NCBI GenBank assembly: GCA_021413705.1
Contig: JAIOPX010000261.1
Span: forward strand, 1-56,604
Reading direction: 5' to 3'
DNA length: 56,604 bases
Origin: Planctomycetota bacterium
GTDB taxonomy: Bacteria > Planctomycetota > Planctomycetia > Pirellulales > UBA7805
Below, piece after piece: positions 43,289 through 55,400 of the stretch. Every line of letters begins with the position of its first letter. Positions within the stretch are counted from its first letter, which is position 1. The position numbers and the translations under genes are program-made. Under the pieces are notes generated by a model. It worked only from the letters and a program-made list of their open reading frames with translations. It was not told where the DNA came from and searched no databases.

Positions 43289-44075
43289 GGCTTTAACTCC
43301 GTCGAGCTGGGGTAGCAAAAAAAAGCGGAGCGCCGAACCAGACCGCTCACCGAAGCCCCGCTAAGGGCCGTAGAGAACAGTACCGGCCGACGCTCCCTTG
43401 CGGGAGCGCGGTGGCACTGCTTCTCTACATTCAAGAGCCTTGCGGCTCAGGTTAGCGGTTTTCGGTGAAGCAGGGTTTACGCACTCGCGTACCAATTGTG
43501 TCATGCGGCTGTTGGCAGCCGCTTCGATTGCAGACGTCTCCTCAAGGGCAAGGAAAAGTTAGTTGAGTTCAGGTTCACGAATCACCACATTCTAGTGGTG
43601 CGAAAATCCAAGTGCAAGCAGAACTCCTCAAATACTGAAATCAATTGACGTGAGAGCGTTCCATCTCAATTAGGGCAAATAACGGATAAATGTCTCGCCG
43701 GGCTACTACCTGCAAGAAGGAGACAATTCCGCCTCCACAGCCGCCAAGTGTGAGGCTGCCCGAGAAAAACCGGGCAGGGAAAAATAATCATGGGCCACGA
43801 ACCAGAAGGACCACAGTCCGTGTTCGAATTCCTGCAAACGCTGCCATCTCCTTGAATCCACCGTATAGGGACCTCGAGTTTGGCTACGCTACGGTGCCAT
43901 TCACGATGCAAGTGCGCGCCGTTTTCGCGAAGATGGGCGCAGTAGAAAGCCCTCGCAAATTTTGCGGGGGCTGATTAGCAGACGGCAAGGGATTCGAAGC
44001 CATTCCCTCCTAGCTCTTTGTACGTGAACAGGTGGCCGGATCAGGCCGGCTGAGGTGCCAGACTTTAAGAGAGAA
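43289..44075. other. Intergenic region with hairpins
   Basis: 787 bases with no convincing gene. A hairpin at 43391-43408 (CGCTCCC/GGGAGCG) lies upstream of the minus-strand group. The frame at 43690-43974 is basic and lacks a ribosome site and recognisable domain. Confidence 0.4.
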
Positions 44076-44238
44076 ATGCTAGAACTCCACTGGGGCCTGA
44101 TTCCCTTCTGGCCAAAGAGGCCAAGATCGGCTACAGCCTTATCAACGCCCGCGCCGACACCGTGGCCACCAAGCCCTCCTTCCGTGCAGCATTCAAGAAT
44201 CGCCGCTACCTGATCCTCGCAGACGGATACTATGAGGG
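44076..44238 (+). pseudogene. SRAP (YedK/HMCES-like) remnant
   Basis: Reads LHWGLIPFW, then after a one-base deletion near 44113 AKIGYSLINARADTVATKPSFRAAFKNRRYLILADGYYE. This is the conserved core of SOS-associated SRAP proteins, which bind abasic sites. The catalytic N-terminal Cys and the C-terminal half are missing. Confidence 0.75.
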
Positions 44239-44245
44239 GACCGTG

Positions 44246-44410
44246 CTACGACCCTCTGATCACGCGGACATCTTCCATCATCGAGCTGTTGCAGTTTGGG
44301 CAGCGGATCATCACTCTCGAAAGTGGCGCACATTTGGGGTCTTTCCGGTCCAGGAGCTTGACCTCGATGCTGCCGCCACACATGCCGCATCTCATCTCGC
44401 TGACGATCAT
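44246..44410 (-). CDS. Zinc-ribbon microprotein A
   Basis: 54 residues: MIVSEMRCGMCGGSIEVKLLDRKDP then IRCPNCNSSMMEDV. Two CxxC pairs form a zinc ribbon. It is clearly related to the microprotein at 45787 on the other side of the TIR gene. No strong ribosome site was seen; 29 nt separate it from the TIR stop, so it may be translated from that message. Confidence 0.55.
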   Translation of the reverse strand: MIVSEMRCGMCGGSIEVKLLDRKDPKCAPLSRVMIRCPNCNSSMMEDVRVIRGS

Positions 44411-44439
44411 GTCGCTGCCGTGGTCACAGCCCCGCAACG

Positions 44440-45381
44440 CTACCGCTGCAGCTGCCGGGTTAGAATCCCCCAAAACAACTCCGCGGCGGCGTGCGGTGTC
44501 AGCCGGTCTGTCTGCTGCGAACTCATCATGTTCGACATGCCGCCGGACTTGAGATACAGCTCCTCTCCGTCGTCTGCCACGGAGATCCATTCGTTCATGC
44601 TGTTCGTTGCGTTGGGGTCACTGCTGTACACGATTTGGTTGGTGAAAATTCTTCCTAACCCCCCGAGACGAATCCCGCACTGGGCGACGTTCTTCCCGTC
44701 GCGGTAAATGACCGAGGTGAAGTGATTGGCGTTGACACTTTTGAACTTCCCCAGGAATCCGGGGGACTCCGACTCCAACCCAGCCAGTGTGTCCTGGAAG
44801 AACCTAGCGACAATTTCGAAGGCATCGTCGAGGAATTGGTCCCGGTCTTGATCAGTAAACTGCTTCTTGAGCTCCAACTTGCCCACGCGCCGAGCCGGGA
44901 CCACAGCGGTGGCTGCGGCGGGCGGCTGCACCTGGGCGCCGTCCTGTCCGCAAGGCGGCCCCGCCGTCCTGAGCTTCTCGACGGCGATCTTCGCCACTTC
45001 CTCAATCGTTTCTCGGCGGAGGTCCAGGTACGCTACCGTCTCGCTGATGCCGGGGATCGCCGTGTCATCAATCCTCACCGGCAGGATGTACGCCTCGTTC
45101 TCCCGGAACGCCCTCGTCTGGGCGGCCTCCATCTCGTGCCGCGGCCACGCCTTCTTCGCGTACGCGGCCGACAGGAACATCACACAGAATCTCGCCTTCT
45201 TCGAATACACCTCTGCCAATTGGGGGTAGAGATTACGGCCCCAGAGGTCGGCTTTGTTCCAGAAATCGTAGAAGACGCTTACTCCCTCGGCCTTGAGAAG
45301 CTCAGCGAACCTCTCGGCCGTCCGCCTGTCCTCGCCAGCGAACGAGACAGCGACGTCGTATTCGAATTCATCACTGGCCAT
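44440..45381 (-). CDS. TIR-domain protein with C-terminal sensor-like domain
   Basis: 313 residues. TIR domain residues about 5-130: YDVAVSFAGEDR, VFYDFWNKADLWG, CVMFLSAAYAKKAWPRHEMEAA with E83 as the likely catalytic Glu. A Pro/Ala-rich linker (about 145-165) precedes a C-terminal domain (ELKKQFTDQDRDQFLDDAFEIVARFF ... NHFTSVIYRDGKNVAQCGIRLGG) seen in bacterial TIR proteins and probably sensing a ligand or phage product. Likely NADase effector. Flanked by two related zinc-ribbon microproteins. Confidence 0.82.
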   Translation of the reverse strand: MASDEFEYDVAVSFAGEDRRTAERFAELLKAEGVSVFYDFWNKADLWGRNLYPQLAEVYSKKARFCVMFLSAAYAKKAWPRHEMEAAQTRAFRENEAYILPVRIDDTAIPGISETVAYLDLRRETIEEVAKIAVEKLRTAGPPCGQDGAQVQPPAAATAVVPARRVGKLELKKQFTDQDRDQFLDDAFEIVARFFQDTLAGLESESPGFLGKFKSVNANHFTSVIYRDGKNVAQCGIRLGGLGRIFTNQIVYSSDPNATNSMNEWISVADDGEELYLKSGGMSNMMSSQQTDRLTPHAAAELFWGILTRQLQR

Positions 45382-45786
45382 GTAGAAGCCCTCTAAATTA
45401 GGTGCCGCTCCCGGCGGTCACTGGGTACAGATGTGATCGCTTTTTCGGCCCCTGTCCCGGCGTTGGTGTCGACTTTGCACGGTACTCTAGAGTGTTCCCG
45501 ATAAGCCTGACTGTGACCGGATATTCTACCGATGTGGCATCCTTGTGGCCACTCTGGTGGTCGTCCGATCACCAAGAATACGGTGCGGTCAACGGTAGAG
45601 TTGTCGGACAGTCCATACCTAAAATAACGACGGTGTGTTTTTCCCGCCATTGGAACAGAGATTGGCTAACTTCGAAATGGGCTGGGCCAGAGGGTAGTGT
45701 CCCAATAGGGTGCGCAGGCTGCTAGCGGCCAGCTATTTCCTGCAATTAAACGCTGAGGGAATTACGATAATTCGGGCGTGGCGCAC
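45382..45786. other. Gap between TIR gene and microprotein
   Basis: 405 bases with no recognised gene, and frames on both strands lack domains and ribosome sites. It probably contains the promoter of the TIR gene, read from the minus strand. Confidence 0.4.
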
Positions 45787-45954
45787 CTAAGACGCCCTGC
45801 GCAATTTGTCTACGATTTCGACCATCGAACTATCGCATCGAGGACATCTCACTGGCGAACCGGGAGCATTTCGTTCTCTGGGGTCATCTCTGTCCAGAAT
45901 CCCTAACTGGAACCGATTGTTGCACTTCCCACATTTCATCACGACAACGATCAT
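45787..45954 (-). CDS. Zinc-ribbon microprotein B
   Basis: 55 residues, starting MIVVVMKCGKCNNRFQLGILDRDDP and ending RCPRCDSSMVEIVDKLRRAS. The ATG follows AAAGGAG at 6 nt, strong support for a real gene too short for most gene callers. It shares the MIV..M(K/R)CG.C and (I/V)RCP.C.SSM.E pattern with the microprotein at 44246. Two CxxC pairs suggest a zinc ribbon. Function unknown; adjacency to a TIR gene suggests a defence accessory or inhibitor. Confidence 0.72.
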   Translation of the reverse strand: MIVVVMKCGKCNNRFQLGILDRDDPRERNAPGSPVRCPRCDSSMVEIVDKLRRAS

Positions 45955-46167
45955 CCTCTTCTCCTTTCCATTAAGGGATTTTGAGACCAGTATCTTTGCC
46001 GAAGCCGCAATCTATGTCCTGCGGGTGGCACGATACCTCTGGCCAATTAAATGGTTGACACCACTGAATTGCAGGTTAGACTGTGGTTGCAGACTTGCAA
46101 TTCAATTTAAATAATAGCGTCGCTACTTGGAATTGCAAGATGCAAACCGATTTCAATATAGGAATTT

Positions 46168-46530
46168 ATGCCAAAAGGAATGTTTGATGCCGAAGGATTT
46201 TTCGATGCCCTGGACGATGTCAGGGTTACGAAAACCCTGACGTGGAAACAGGTTGCGAGCGAATCGGGAGTGAGCGCGTCCACTCTGACCCGAATGGCAC
46301 AGGGTAAGCGGCCTGACGTGGACAGTTTGGCTGGTTTACTCAAATGGTCTGGCCTATCGGCCGATGACTTTGTGGTAGACGGAGCCGGTGCACGTTCAAA
46401 GTCCCCATCACCCCTTGCGAGCATTGCTGCCCAATTTCGCCGTGACAAGAAACTGCCGCCAGACGGAAAAAAGGCCATCGAGGCCACGCTTAAGGCAATG
46501 TATCAGCACTTTAGTCATCGTGAGGACTAA
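46168..46530 (+). CDS. XRE-type HTH regulator
   Basis: 120 residues. HTH at LTWKQVASESGVSASTLTRMAQGKRP (about 28-53), followed by a short linker and a C-terminal helical segment. AGGAATTT precedes the ATG. The next gene encodes an ImmA-like protease 3 nt later, the standard arrangement in which the protease cleaves or releases the repressor. Confidence 0.85.
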   Translation: MPKGMFDAEGFFDALDDVRVTKTLTWKQVASESGVSASTLTRMAQGKRPDVDSLAGLLKWSGLSADDFVVDGAGARSKSPSPLASIAAQFRRDKKLPPDGKKAIEATLKAMYQHFSHRED

Positions 46531-46533
46531 TTG

Positions 46534-47091
46534 ATGGCGCTTCGTCGCGGATTCAAAACTGAGGCAAATGTTATTGCTGTGGCATTGCGACATGAACTGC
46601 AGTTGGAAGCTCATGCACCGCTTTGCCCTTGGAAATTGGCTGAGCACCTAGACATTCCAGTAATTAAGCTATCCGAAGTAAAGCTCTTTGAACCGGTTGG
46701 CGTTGGATACCTTCTGCAAAATGGGAGGGACCACTTCTCGGCAGTGACTATTTTTGTCGGCCGGCATGGGCGAACACGGCTCATATTCCATAATGATAGT
46801 CACGCAAAGACGCGTCAAAGAGCTAACATAGCCCATGAAATAGCTCACGCGATCCAGTGCCACTCGTCAAGTGCAATCTATGATTCAGATCCGGAGGCCG
46901 AAGCGGAAGCTAATTGGCTGGGGCCTTCTCTATTGGTATCCGAGGAGGCGGCATTGCACATTGCTGAACAGGATATGCCCCATGCAGAGGCTGCTCGCAT
47001 GTATGGCGTGAGTCAGACGCTGTTGACGATGAGGCTTAATGTTTCTGGCGCGCTAATCCGTGTTGCCCGCCGATCTCATTCCAGGCGCTGA
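46534..47091 (+). CDS. ImmA/IrrE-type metallopeptidase
   Basis: 185 residues from the ATG at 46534 (GAGGA upstream). Zinc motif HEIAH in ANIAHEIAHAIQCH (about 105-118) with EAEANWLG as the third-ligand helix (about 130-137). The family cuts partner XRE repressors in mobile elements and stress systems. Co-transcribed with the XRE gene. Confidence 0.88.
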   Translation: MALRRGFKTEANVIAVALRHELQLEAHAPLCPWKLAEHLDIPVIKLSEVKLFEPVGVGYLLQNGRDHFSAVTIFVGRHGRTRLIFHNDSHAKTRQRANIAHEIAHAIQCHSSSAIYDSDPEAEAEANWLGPSLLVSEEAALHIAEQDMPHAEAARMYGVSQTLLTMRLNVSGALIRVARRSHSRR

Positions 47092-47611
47092 AATGTCATA
47101 GAGACCTCCAAGCGGATTTCGGTCGTATCTATAGGAAACCGGGGTGACTCATTCGCGATCATCATCGTAACGCAGGGTACCGTACCTTCTCCAGCGCTGG
47201 TATTCTGGGCAAATGCAGTGGCGAGATAATTCGCGACGCTGATATCACGCTGCGGCGGGTAATTATCTCAGTTCCTTAGCATTAAGGACACGCCTGCGGA
47301 TATGAACGCTCTCAATACCGTTACCATCTATGAGCGGCTCCGCAAGAACGCGCTGTGGAAGCTCACCCCCTTGATGATTGTCAACGATCATTCAGAATTG
47401 ACCCACTTTGGATCATGAGGAATTGACCCACCCTTGGTTAAGGGCAGGTGCGTGTTGATGGGTTGGGTTGTCTCCTTTCTGGAAAAAAGCCAGGTCTGGT
47501 AGGTCGAGTCGGAGCGAGATCGTGCAGCAGGAGCCATCCTATGCGACCGGTTTCTCGCCCATAGGTTCTGTCAGCGAGTATTCCGCCAAACGGCCATGAT
47601 CGGCCCCTGGG

Positions 47612-48427
<816 letters not shown>

Positions 48428-48431
<4 letters not shown>

Positions 48432-49640
48432 AGGGTCACCTCCTCGAAGCGCGACAGAGGCGCCTGTTCGACCGAGGGGGTCAGATCAATGTGCCAGCGC
48501 GGTTCCGAACGCACGGGCACCTGCTGCTGGGTGATCTTCCACAATTCGGCCAGGTGTTCTTTCTCCACGATGCACTGTCCGCTCTGGGCCGCCTGACGGT
48601 GCTCGGCAATGACCGTGTCTCCCTGGCGGATCATGCCGCCGCTGGCGGCCACTTCCACGACCTAGCCGGCGTGCTGCGGCGGGGCCGAATAGCGACTTCC
48701 CTGAAAGTGGACCATGGCTTCCCAACTGACGGTCCGCCGCACCGGGTCGAGGAACCGATAGACCGGCGCCGCAGCAACGGGCGTGAGCGTCTCGTGGATA
48801 AACAGGTCTATCGGCCGCTGGAGCGTGGTGCCGTGGATCCGCACGTTGGCCGTTTCATCGAGCCACCGCCCTGCTTGGTTGTTCAGATCGTCGAGACCCG
48901 TGAAGCTGCGGCCGGTGAGGAAGTTGTCTTTCACGTAATCGACAGCCCGTTCGACCTTTCCCTTGGTGCGGGCGCGGTACGGTCGGCACGTCTTGGGGAC
49001 GAACCCGTAGTGGTTGGCGAAGTCGAGAAACGGTTCATTCCACTGGCCCGGCCCCAGGCGGACCTGCTTCATGTTGTCATAGAGGATCGAGGCGGGCCAG
49101 CCGCCGAAGAACTCGAAGGCCGCCTGGTGGCACTCGACGAGCTCGCGGGTCTTCATCGACGTGGTGAAGCGAATGAACAGCATCCGCGAGTAGGAGAGCA
49201 CTATGACGAAGGCCTAGACAGGGATCAGCTTGCCTTCGACCGTGGCGAAACGGCCGCAGTAGGCCCAGTCGGCCTGGGCCTGCTTGCCCGGCGGCGTCTC
49301 GAAGCGGACGGTCAGCCGCTCGCGGCGCACCGTATCTTTCTTGAGCGTTCGCACAAAACGTCTGAGCGTGACAATCGAGCCGCTGTAGCCCAGCGGCCGG
49401 ATCTCTTCCAGCAACCGGATCGCGGACAGACCGTGTTGCTCGTAACGCGCTTTGACGTAGTCCGTAAAAGCGTCGAGCTTCGAGGTGCGGGAAGATTCTT
49501 TGACGCGCAGCGTGTGCTCGCCGCGGAGCATCTTGCGAACCGTGTTGCGCGAATGGCCGGTGATCTGGCAGATCGCCCGGATCGAGTGGCCTTCTTGTTG
49601 TAGTTGTCTAAACGTCCATGAATTGATCCACCGTGAGCAA
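48428..49640 (-). pseudogene. istA: istA remnant (IS21 transposase)
   Basis: IS21 transposase features: N-terminal HTH (EGHSIRAICQITGHSRNTVRKML), the catalytic core (KQAQADWAYCG ... SYSRMLFIRF ... LYDNMK ... RTKGKVERAVDYVKDN) and the C-terminal tail. It is broken by a one-base shift near 49610 and by in-frame TAGs at 49214-49216 and 48662-48664. Start estimated at the TTG 49640 (LLTVDQFMD). Confidence 0.85.
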
Positions 49641-49809
49641 TGTCGGCCCTCCCTGCGAAACGAGGCGAGAACGGGAGACGTGGGAAAATGGGAAATCTGC
49701 GTCGGCCGCTGCTGCTGCGCAGCAGCAGCGGCCCATTGCACAAGCCCAAACCGGGTGGGTCAATTCGCCATGATCGCTAATTGGCAGTTTCTGATGAACG
49801 TTCACACCG

Positions 49810-50183
49810 TACGAGGAAGCGCCGCGGTTTCTCCTGCGGGATCGGGACGGCATCTATGGCGACCTCTTCAAGAAACGCATCAAGAATATGGGCATCGAAG
49901 AAGTCTTGATTGCACCACGCTCACCCTGGCAGAATCCGTATTGCGAACGGGTGATCGGCTCCATCCGCCGAGAATGTCTGGATCACGTGATCGTCCTGGA
50001 TGAAGCCCATCTCAAACGCATCTGACCGCGTACTTTCAATATTATCACGAATCTCGCTGTCATCTGGCGTTGGACCGCAATTCACCCCGGCCCCGCCAGG
50101 TCGAAGCGCCCGACCGCGGCGCGGTGATCTCGATCCCTCAGGTCGGCGGATTGCACCACCGTTACACACGCTGCGCGGCGTGA
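49810..50183 (+). pseudogene. rve-type transposase C-terminal remnant
   Basis: Reads APRFLLRDRDGIYG, IAPRSPWQNPYCERVIGSIRRECLDHVIVLDEAHLKRI, then after a one-base shift near 50022 AYFQYYHESRCHLALDRN and GGLHHRYTRCAA to a TGA at 50181. These are the second Asp and the Glu motif of an integrase-core transposase. The N-terminal half was cut off at the IS21 end. Confidence 0.8.
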
Positions 50184-50354
50184 CTTGCAGATTATCCGTG
50201 CGGCGGTAACTGGGCTCAAGCTACCACGGGCTGCAAGGACGTGATCCGCCGGACGCTTACAACTGGGCCATGCTCTGCACCCGGGTCTGAATTCCGCCTG
50301 ATGCGGACGAGTAAGACATGACCTGAAAGGCTCCTGATGCAATGGTGGTCGAGT

Positions 50355-50949
50355 AGCACGGATGGAATTATTAGTAGGCACAGGCAGCAGCTACGTCTGT
50401 CGCTTGCGAGACAATAGCGTTTTTCAAATATGAGAGACGCTGAACTGACCGACGCCGACCGGGCGCTCCATGTGCTCAGCGATCAGATCGTGGAACTCGG
50501 CGGGCAAGGAAGAGAGTCGTCCCGATCACCCGATTCGTCTGCTGGAAATTCAGACCACGCCGCACACCAGCCGAGGCAAGTACAAGGGAGGTTCCACGGG
50601 CGCCAGCACGGATGGCATCCTGCGGATCGCCACCAACTTACTCCATGTGCCTGCTGAAGTCATCGCCTTGATCTACATTTTTCGCTGGACCATTGAAATA
50701 TTTTTCAGATTCTTCAAACATGTGCTGGGCTGTCGACATCTGCTGAGCCACAGCCAACGGGGCATCGAGATCCAAGCCTACTGCGCAATCATCGCCTGCC
50801 TGCTGATCAGCTTGTGGACGGGCCGCAAGCCGACGCTGCGAACGCATGAAATGATTTGCTTCTACTTCTCGGGCCTGGCCAGTGCGGAGGAACTGCTGGC
50901 TCACATTGCCAAGCTCAAATCCCGGGACGACGTTGCGCAAAAAATCTAA
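50355..50949 (+). pseudogene. IS4-family transposase C-terminal remnant
   Basis: The main frame (50470-50949) holds STDGILRIATNLL, VPAEVIALIYIFRWTIEIFFRFFKHVLGCRHLLS, IQAYCAIIACLLISLWTGRKPT, and EMICFYFSG: the YREK-type C-terminal region of IS4 transposases. Upstream fragments (SYVCRLRDNSV, ADRALHVLSDQIVELGG, DHPIRLLEIQ) are in shifted frames with stops. Only about the last 200 codons remain. Confidence 0.8.
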
Positions 50950-51322
50950 AGCAGATTGCACGGTCGAGTTGCTTCCCGACACGAGCCGGTTGACGCTGCG
51001 CGGAATTCCTCGCGCCACGCCCCTCGACCATGCGACCGCCAGAATGACGCTCTACCCACCACGCTGCTTCTACAAAATCATCGCATTAGAAACAGCGGGC
51101 CGAACAGTATTGGACCTGTCCCCGTTTCTTGTTCAACAAATCTACAGGAAAAAGCGGGCCGCGTGATTCTTCCCAGAATCACGCAAGCCTATTTAGTGCC
51201 TTGTCCAGACTAAATTTTCGCGTAGAGCCGCTTCAGTTTCACCCGCGCTTTGTCGATGGTGAATTGCCACACCGACGGATTTGGCAACCCGAACATTCAG
51301 CCTGGACAGGACAGTAGGACAC
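50950..51322. other. Gap, no gene recognised
   Basis: 373 bases between the IS4 remnant and the end of the LRR gene. A frame at 50882-51166 is a shadow continuation without domains. Possibly residual IS4 end sequence. Confidence 0.4.
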
Positions 51323-52465
51323 TCACTGATCGCCTCTTGGAATTTTCTTGAACAAGTCCTCGCGTAGTTGGTCCGCGCCGACTGCATCAATCTTCGTGCG
51401 AAACAACGTCACATGCACCAAGCTTGGAAATTGACGTAATAGCCCCAACGACTCTTTAGTGACGTTCGTCCCATCGAGCCACAAGAACTTCAATTTGGGC
51501 ATTTGTTTCAACACGCGAATATCTTCGTCGGTATACGGCGAATTTGTAAGACTTAAATAAACTATGCCTTGCAAATGCGCCACGCCTATTAGGCCATCTG
51601 GTGATCGGCTTATTCCATCACAGTGTAACGTGTTCAATGGCATGCCACGTAAAGCAACCAAGCTGGAATCACTAATCGCTCCTCCTGCAAGCGATAAGGC
51701 ATGAAGGGTCTTTAGCTTCTGCAGCTTGGAGACGCCAGTACTTGTTACCCTTGAGTTGCTCAATGCAAGGTCGGTAAGCCTCTCCAATCTGCAAATTGAA
51801 ATTACACCGTCATCTGTTGCTTGGCGCCCGACAGCCAGAGATGTTAGCGCCGGACAGTTACTAGCTAACATTGCTATTGAACCATCGCCGGCATCAGTCT
51901 CGGCTAGCCCAATGTGCTTCAAGTTTTTCAGTCCTCGCAACTGCACGACACCTGCGTCAGAAATAGGGCAACTTCTAAGGTCGAGACGCAGCAGGGTCTG
52001 AAGCTTATTTACGTGGACTAGAGAAGAGTCAGTTATTCCTGCCCCTGACAATTCCAGCGACTGCAATAAAGGAAACGCTTCGAGTTCTGAAATTGAATCA
52101 GCGAGATTCACATTCTCCACACTCAATATGCGCAAGCGCTTTAGGTTCTTTATATTGTTCAAAGAAAAATGTGGACACGATCGCACTGACAAGGATGTGA
52201 GTTCAGAGAATTGGCTAAGCGCTTGCGTTCCCGTGGGGGATATCTTGTTTCCAGACAAAATTAGCGTTTTCGGATGCTGTGATATAGCAGCAAAAATAGC
52301 CTTGTCGGAGTCGGCTTCCTCCTCGTTGCCAGGCGGGGCCGCGTACGCGACCTGTTCACGTTGAGCATTGCTTGCTAGCACGAGGATAGAAAGGGCGCAT
52401 GCCATTCCCAATTTATTTGGGCACGCCGAAAAGGAGGCACATGCACTTCCAGGTAAGTTCCTCAT
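51323..52465 (-). CDS. Exported leucine-rich-repeat protein
   Basis: 380 residues from the ATG at 52465 (AAGGGAAAG upstream). An N-terminal signal-like segment (LGMACALSILVLASNAQ, about 19-35) is followed by about 11 LRRs of ~24 residues (L..L.L....IT..G...L..L..L..L..). Planctomycetes carry many such proteins with unknown roles. It overlaps the Rhs gene end by 53 nt on the same strand, so it is translated from the Rhs message. It may be an immunity or adhesion partner of the Rhs C-terminus. Confidence 0.78.
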   Translation of the reverse strand: MRNLPGSACASFSACPNKLGMACALSILVLASNAQREQVAYAAPPGNEEEADSDKAIFAAISQHPKTLILSGNKISPTGTQALSQFSELTSLSVRSCPHFSLNNIKNLKRLRILSVENVNLADSISELEAFPLLQSLELSGAGITDSSLVHVNKLQTLLRLDLRSCPISDAGVVQLRGLKNLKHIGLAETDAGDGSIAMLASNCPALTSLAVGRQATDDGVISICRLERLTDLALSNSRVTSTGVSKLQKLKTLHALSLAGGAISDSSLVALRGMPLNTLHCDGISRSPDGLIGVAHLQGIVYLSLTNSPYTDEDIRVLKQMPKLKFLWLDGTNVTKESLGLLRQFPSLVHVTLFRTKIDAVGADQLREDLFKKIPRGDQ

Positions 52466-55400
52466 CTTTCCCTTTCTTTGTTTTGACCGCATCCACGCCA
52501 CACCCATAGTAGCCAACAGGGTGCTTCTTGTTCTTACACACGCAATCGGGGAGTTCTTGACACTTTATACATATCCATTTTCTAATTGGTATACTGTTTC
52601 CATCTGTATCTTTACCTACTTCTATGTTTTCATACAAATGATAGGGAGGCTGGCATGACGGTACGCTTTGGTCTATATAAATTGGATTTGGCGGACCTGG
52701 AGGTTGGTAATCTGCATCACACTCTGGCTTAGAAGGTTTGCGCCAGCCTTTGCCTGTTTTTTTCCTGCCCACACCAGACTCCACAGCAGGAGCAAAACCG
52801 GAGGGATCCACATAGTTGCCGGGACGATTTTCACAATAAGTGTACATCTCTATGGACATACGGTAAACAGCATTTTTCAGACGATTAAAATGTGACTCTT
52901 GCATTGCTATGTTGTTCGCAGGATGCATCGCGGCTTCTTCACTCGAATGTAATTCGCGGCCGACAGGATCGCGTGCAATAAATCTACCAAGGTTGCTATC
53001 ATAGTATCTTGCTCGATACTGGTAGATTCCAGTTTCTGCATCCAGTTCCCTGCCGGTATAAGTATACCAGTTCCCGATAGTGGAAGCTTGGGTCACCAGC
53101 GGCGTCCCGCTGGCATCGGCATAGATAATATTGCCGTAGGCGTCGTAAGCATACCGCTCCACGACCGTCCCCCCGACATTGGTCATGGCCAGGGTCGAGT
53201 AGAGGTTGTTGGCCGTATAATAGAACAGCTCCTCGGTGCCAGCACCGCTGGCGCCCAGGGCCGTCAGATCGACCAGCACCACCCGTTCGTCAATGTAGCT
53301 GGCGTAGAGGTACTTCCGCAGGCGAACCGGCACGGTGTCGTGCTTGTACTCGGCCACGACCCGCATTCCGTTGCTGACGAACACGAACGTGTCCCCGCCG
53401 TTGGTTTTGGTGGCTCTCCGCCCCAGTGCGTCATAGGTGTAATCGTGATTGCCGGCACCATTTGTGGCCCGCTTTAGGCGATTGTCAAAGTCCCAGGTGA
53501 AGGTCAGCCCTCCGTGGGTCGGCGTGGTCAGCGTGTTCCCCTTGGCATCGAGTGTCAAGGAACCGGCGTTACTGCCGCCGCTGATCGCCGTCAACTCATG
53601 CGCGTCGCCATGGGTACGGGTTTCATTTCCCAGCGCCGAATCGTTAAACGCATTCCAGTCCCCAACGAGCGACAGGCTCCAGGCCTGGTCTTTGTTGGTG
53701 TCGTCCCGGTTCCAGGCCGTGAGCCGGTCCTCGTCGTCGTACGTCGCCGGCGCCGAGGTATTGAACCCATACGCGGCCATGGCGCCGCTGATCGTCTCCT
53801 TGGTCTTGTTCTTGTTCGCATCGTAGCCATAGGTCACGTCGGCTCCCGCCAGAATCGTCCGGGTGATCGACGACATCAGATTGTCATTGCGGTAAGCGTG
53901 CGTTGATACCACGCCGTTGGCGTAGGTCGAAGTGTCCAACCGCATCCCGTCATCGTAGACCCGCGTATCGACATCCAGCGACGTGATAGCCCCGCCGGAG
54001 GGCGTGTTGGTGTACTCGATCGTCTGCAACTGATCGCGGACCGTATAGCCCTCTTCCACGAACGAGGTGTCCGGGTAGATGAGCTTGGTCCGCCGGTTGG
54101 CCGCGTCATACTCGCTGGTCACGGTATAACTCTTGCCCAGCACGCTGAGTTCTTCAGTCAGCTTCCGCCCCGCGTCATCGTACGTCAATGTCACCGTGTT
54201 GCTGTACCGGCCGCTGCCACCGGTCAACATTCGGCTGGCGTCGTCATACGTAAAGCTGTCCGTATCGGCGATCGTACTGCTGGGGCTGTTGGCCAGCGTG
54301 CGGTAGTCACGCGACGTGAGCCGGTTGGCCAGGTCGTAGTTATGCGTCTTGGTGTCGCCAAACTGGTCGGTGCAGCGATACTTACGCCCCGCCGCGTCAT
54401 ACGTGCATTCGGTGATTCCGTAGTTGGCTTGGCCCACGGTCTGGCCGCCGACGTGGTCCGGCCAGGTGATCTGCGTGTTGAGATTCCGCGGATCGAACAC
54501 GTAGGCCGTCACCTGGGTCTCACCGTCCTGCAGGCTGGTCAGATTGCTGTTGTCGTCATAGCTCCACTGGGTCGTACTGCTGACCCGGTCGGTGGAACTC
54601 TTCCTCCGGTCCCGCGCATCGTAGACCACGGAGGTGCTGTTGGTCTTGGCATCCGTCAGCGTGATGACATTGTTGTTCTTGTCATACGCTCTGGCCGTCG
54701 TGTCAGTTTGAGTGTCCTCGCAGGAAACGTCCCGGTTGCGTTCGTCGAAGACGCAATCCAGACCCGTGCTGTTGGGATCACGGACCGTCAGTCGGTTGCC
54801 GTTGGCGTCATACGTGCTGGCTGTCACTTTCGTCAGTGCATCCTCGCTCTCAATTTGTCGACCGGCACCATCCGTGCGACTCTTAATTACGTGGTTCAGC
54901 GCGTCAATGGAGGCTGTCTCTAGCACGTCCCCCATGGTGATATTCACAACTGCATCATGCTTGATCGTCTTCCAGGTTATCGGCGTATTGATCGTGCCGC
55001 TGGTCTTATAGGACTCCTGAACGCCTGTGAGCACCGTCCGGCCAGCGCCATCGATGATTGCCACCTGGATATCTTCGTCAGGGTTGATCGTCACCACGGC
55101 CGAGAAGTTGGCATCCGCGTGCGGGTCGATCCCGTCACTGGAGAGTTCGCTTAACAGCCCGGTGATCTTGACGTTGTACGTCCCCGAGCCGTCGAGCTTA
55201 TCGACAGATACTCCTGTTGAATCATCCAACCCGTTGCCATCGGTCAAATCCTCGTCATACAGCCAGCGGGTCGTCAGACCCTGCTTGACCATGCCAACGA
55301 CCAAGTCCGGATCGTTGGTCTCCGGCCCGCCGACAATCGGCACCGCGTTGGGATCAATAGCGCCCGTGCCCCCGTCATTGAAAGCTGGCACCAGCCAAAC

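Noticed and set aside
43800-43870. tRNA gene suggested by a GTTCGAATTCC motif
   Set aside because: The arms flanking the T-loop-like sequence do not pair and no acceptor or anticodon stem can be formed.
49910-50180. Part of IS21
   Set aside because: It lies outside the TGT-bounded end at 49806 and encodes a different, integrase-core transposase tail on the opposite strand.
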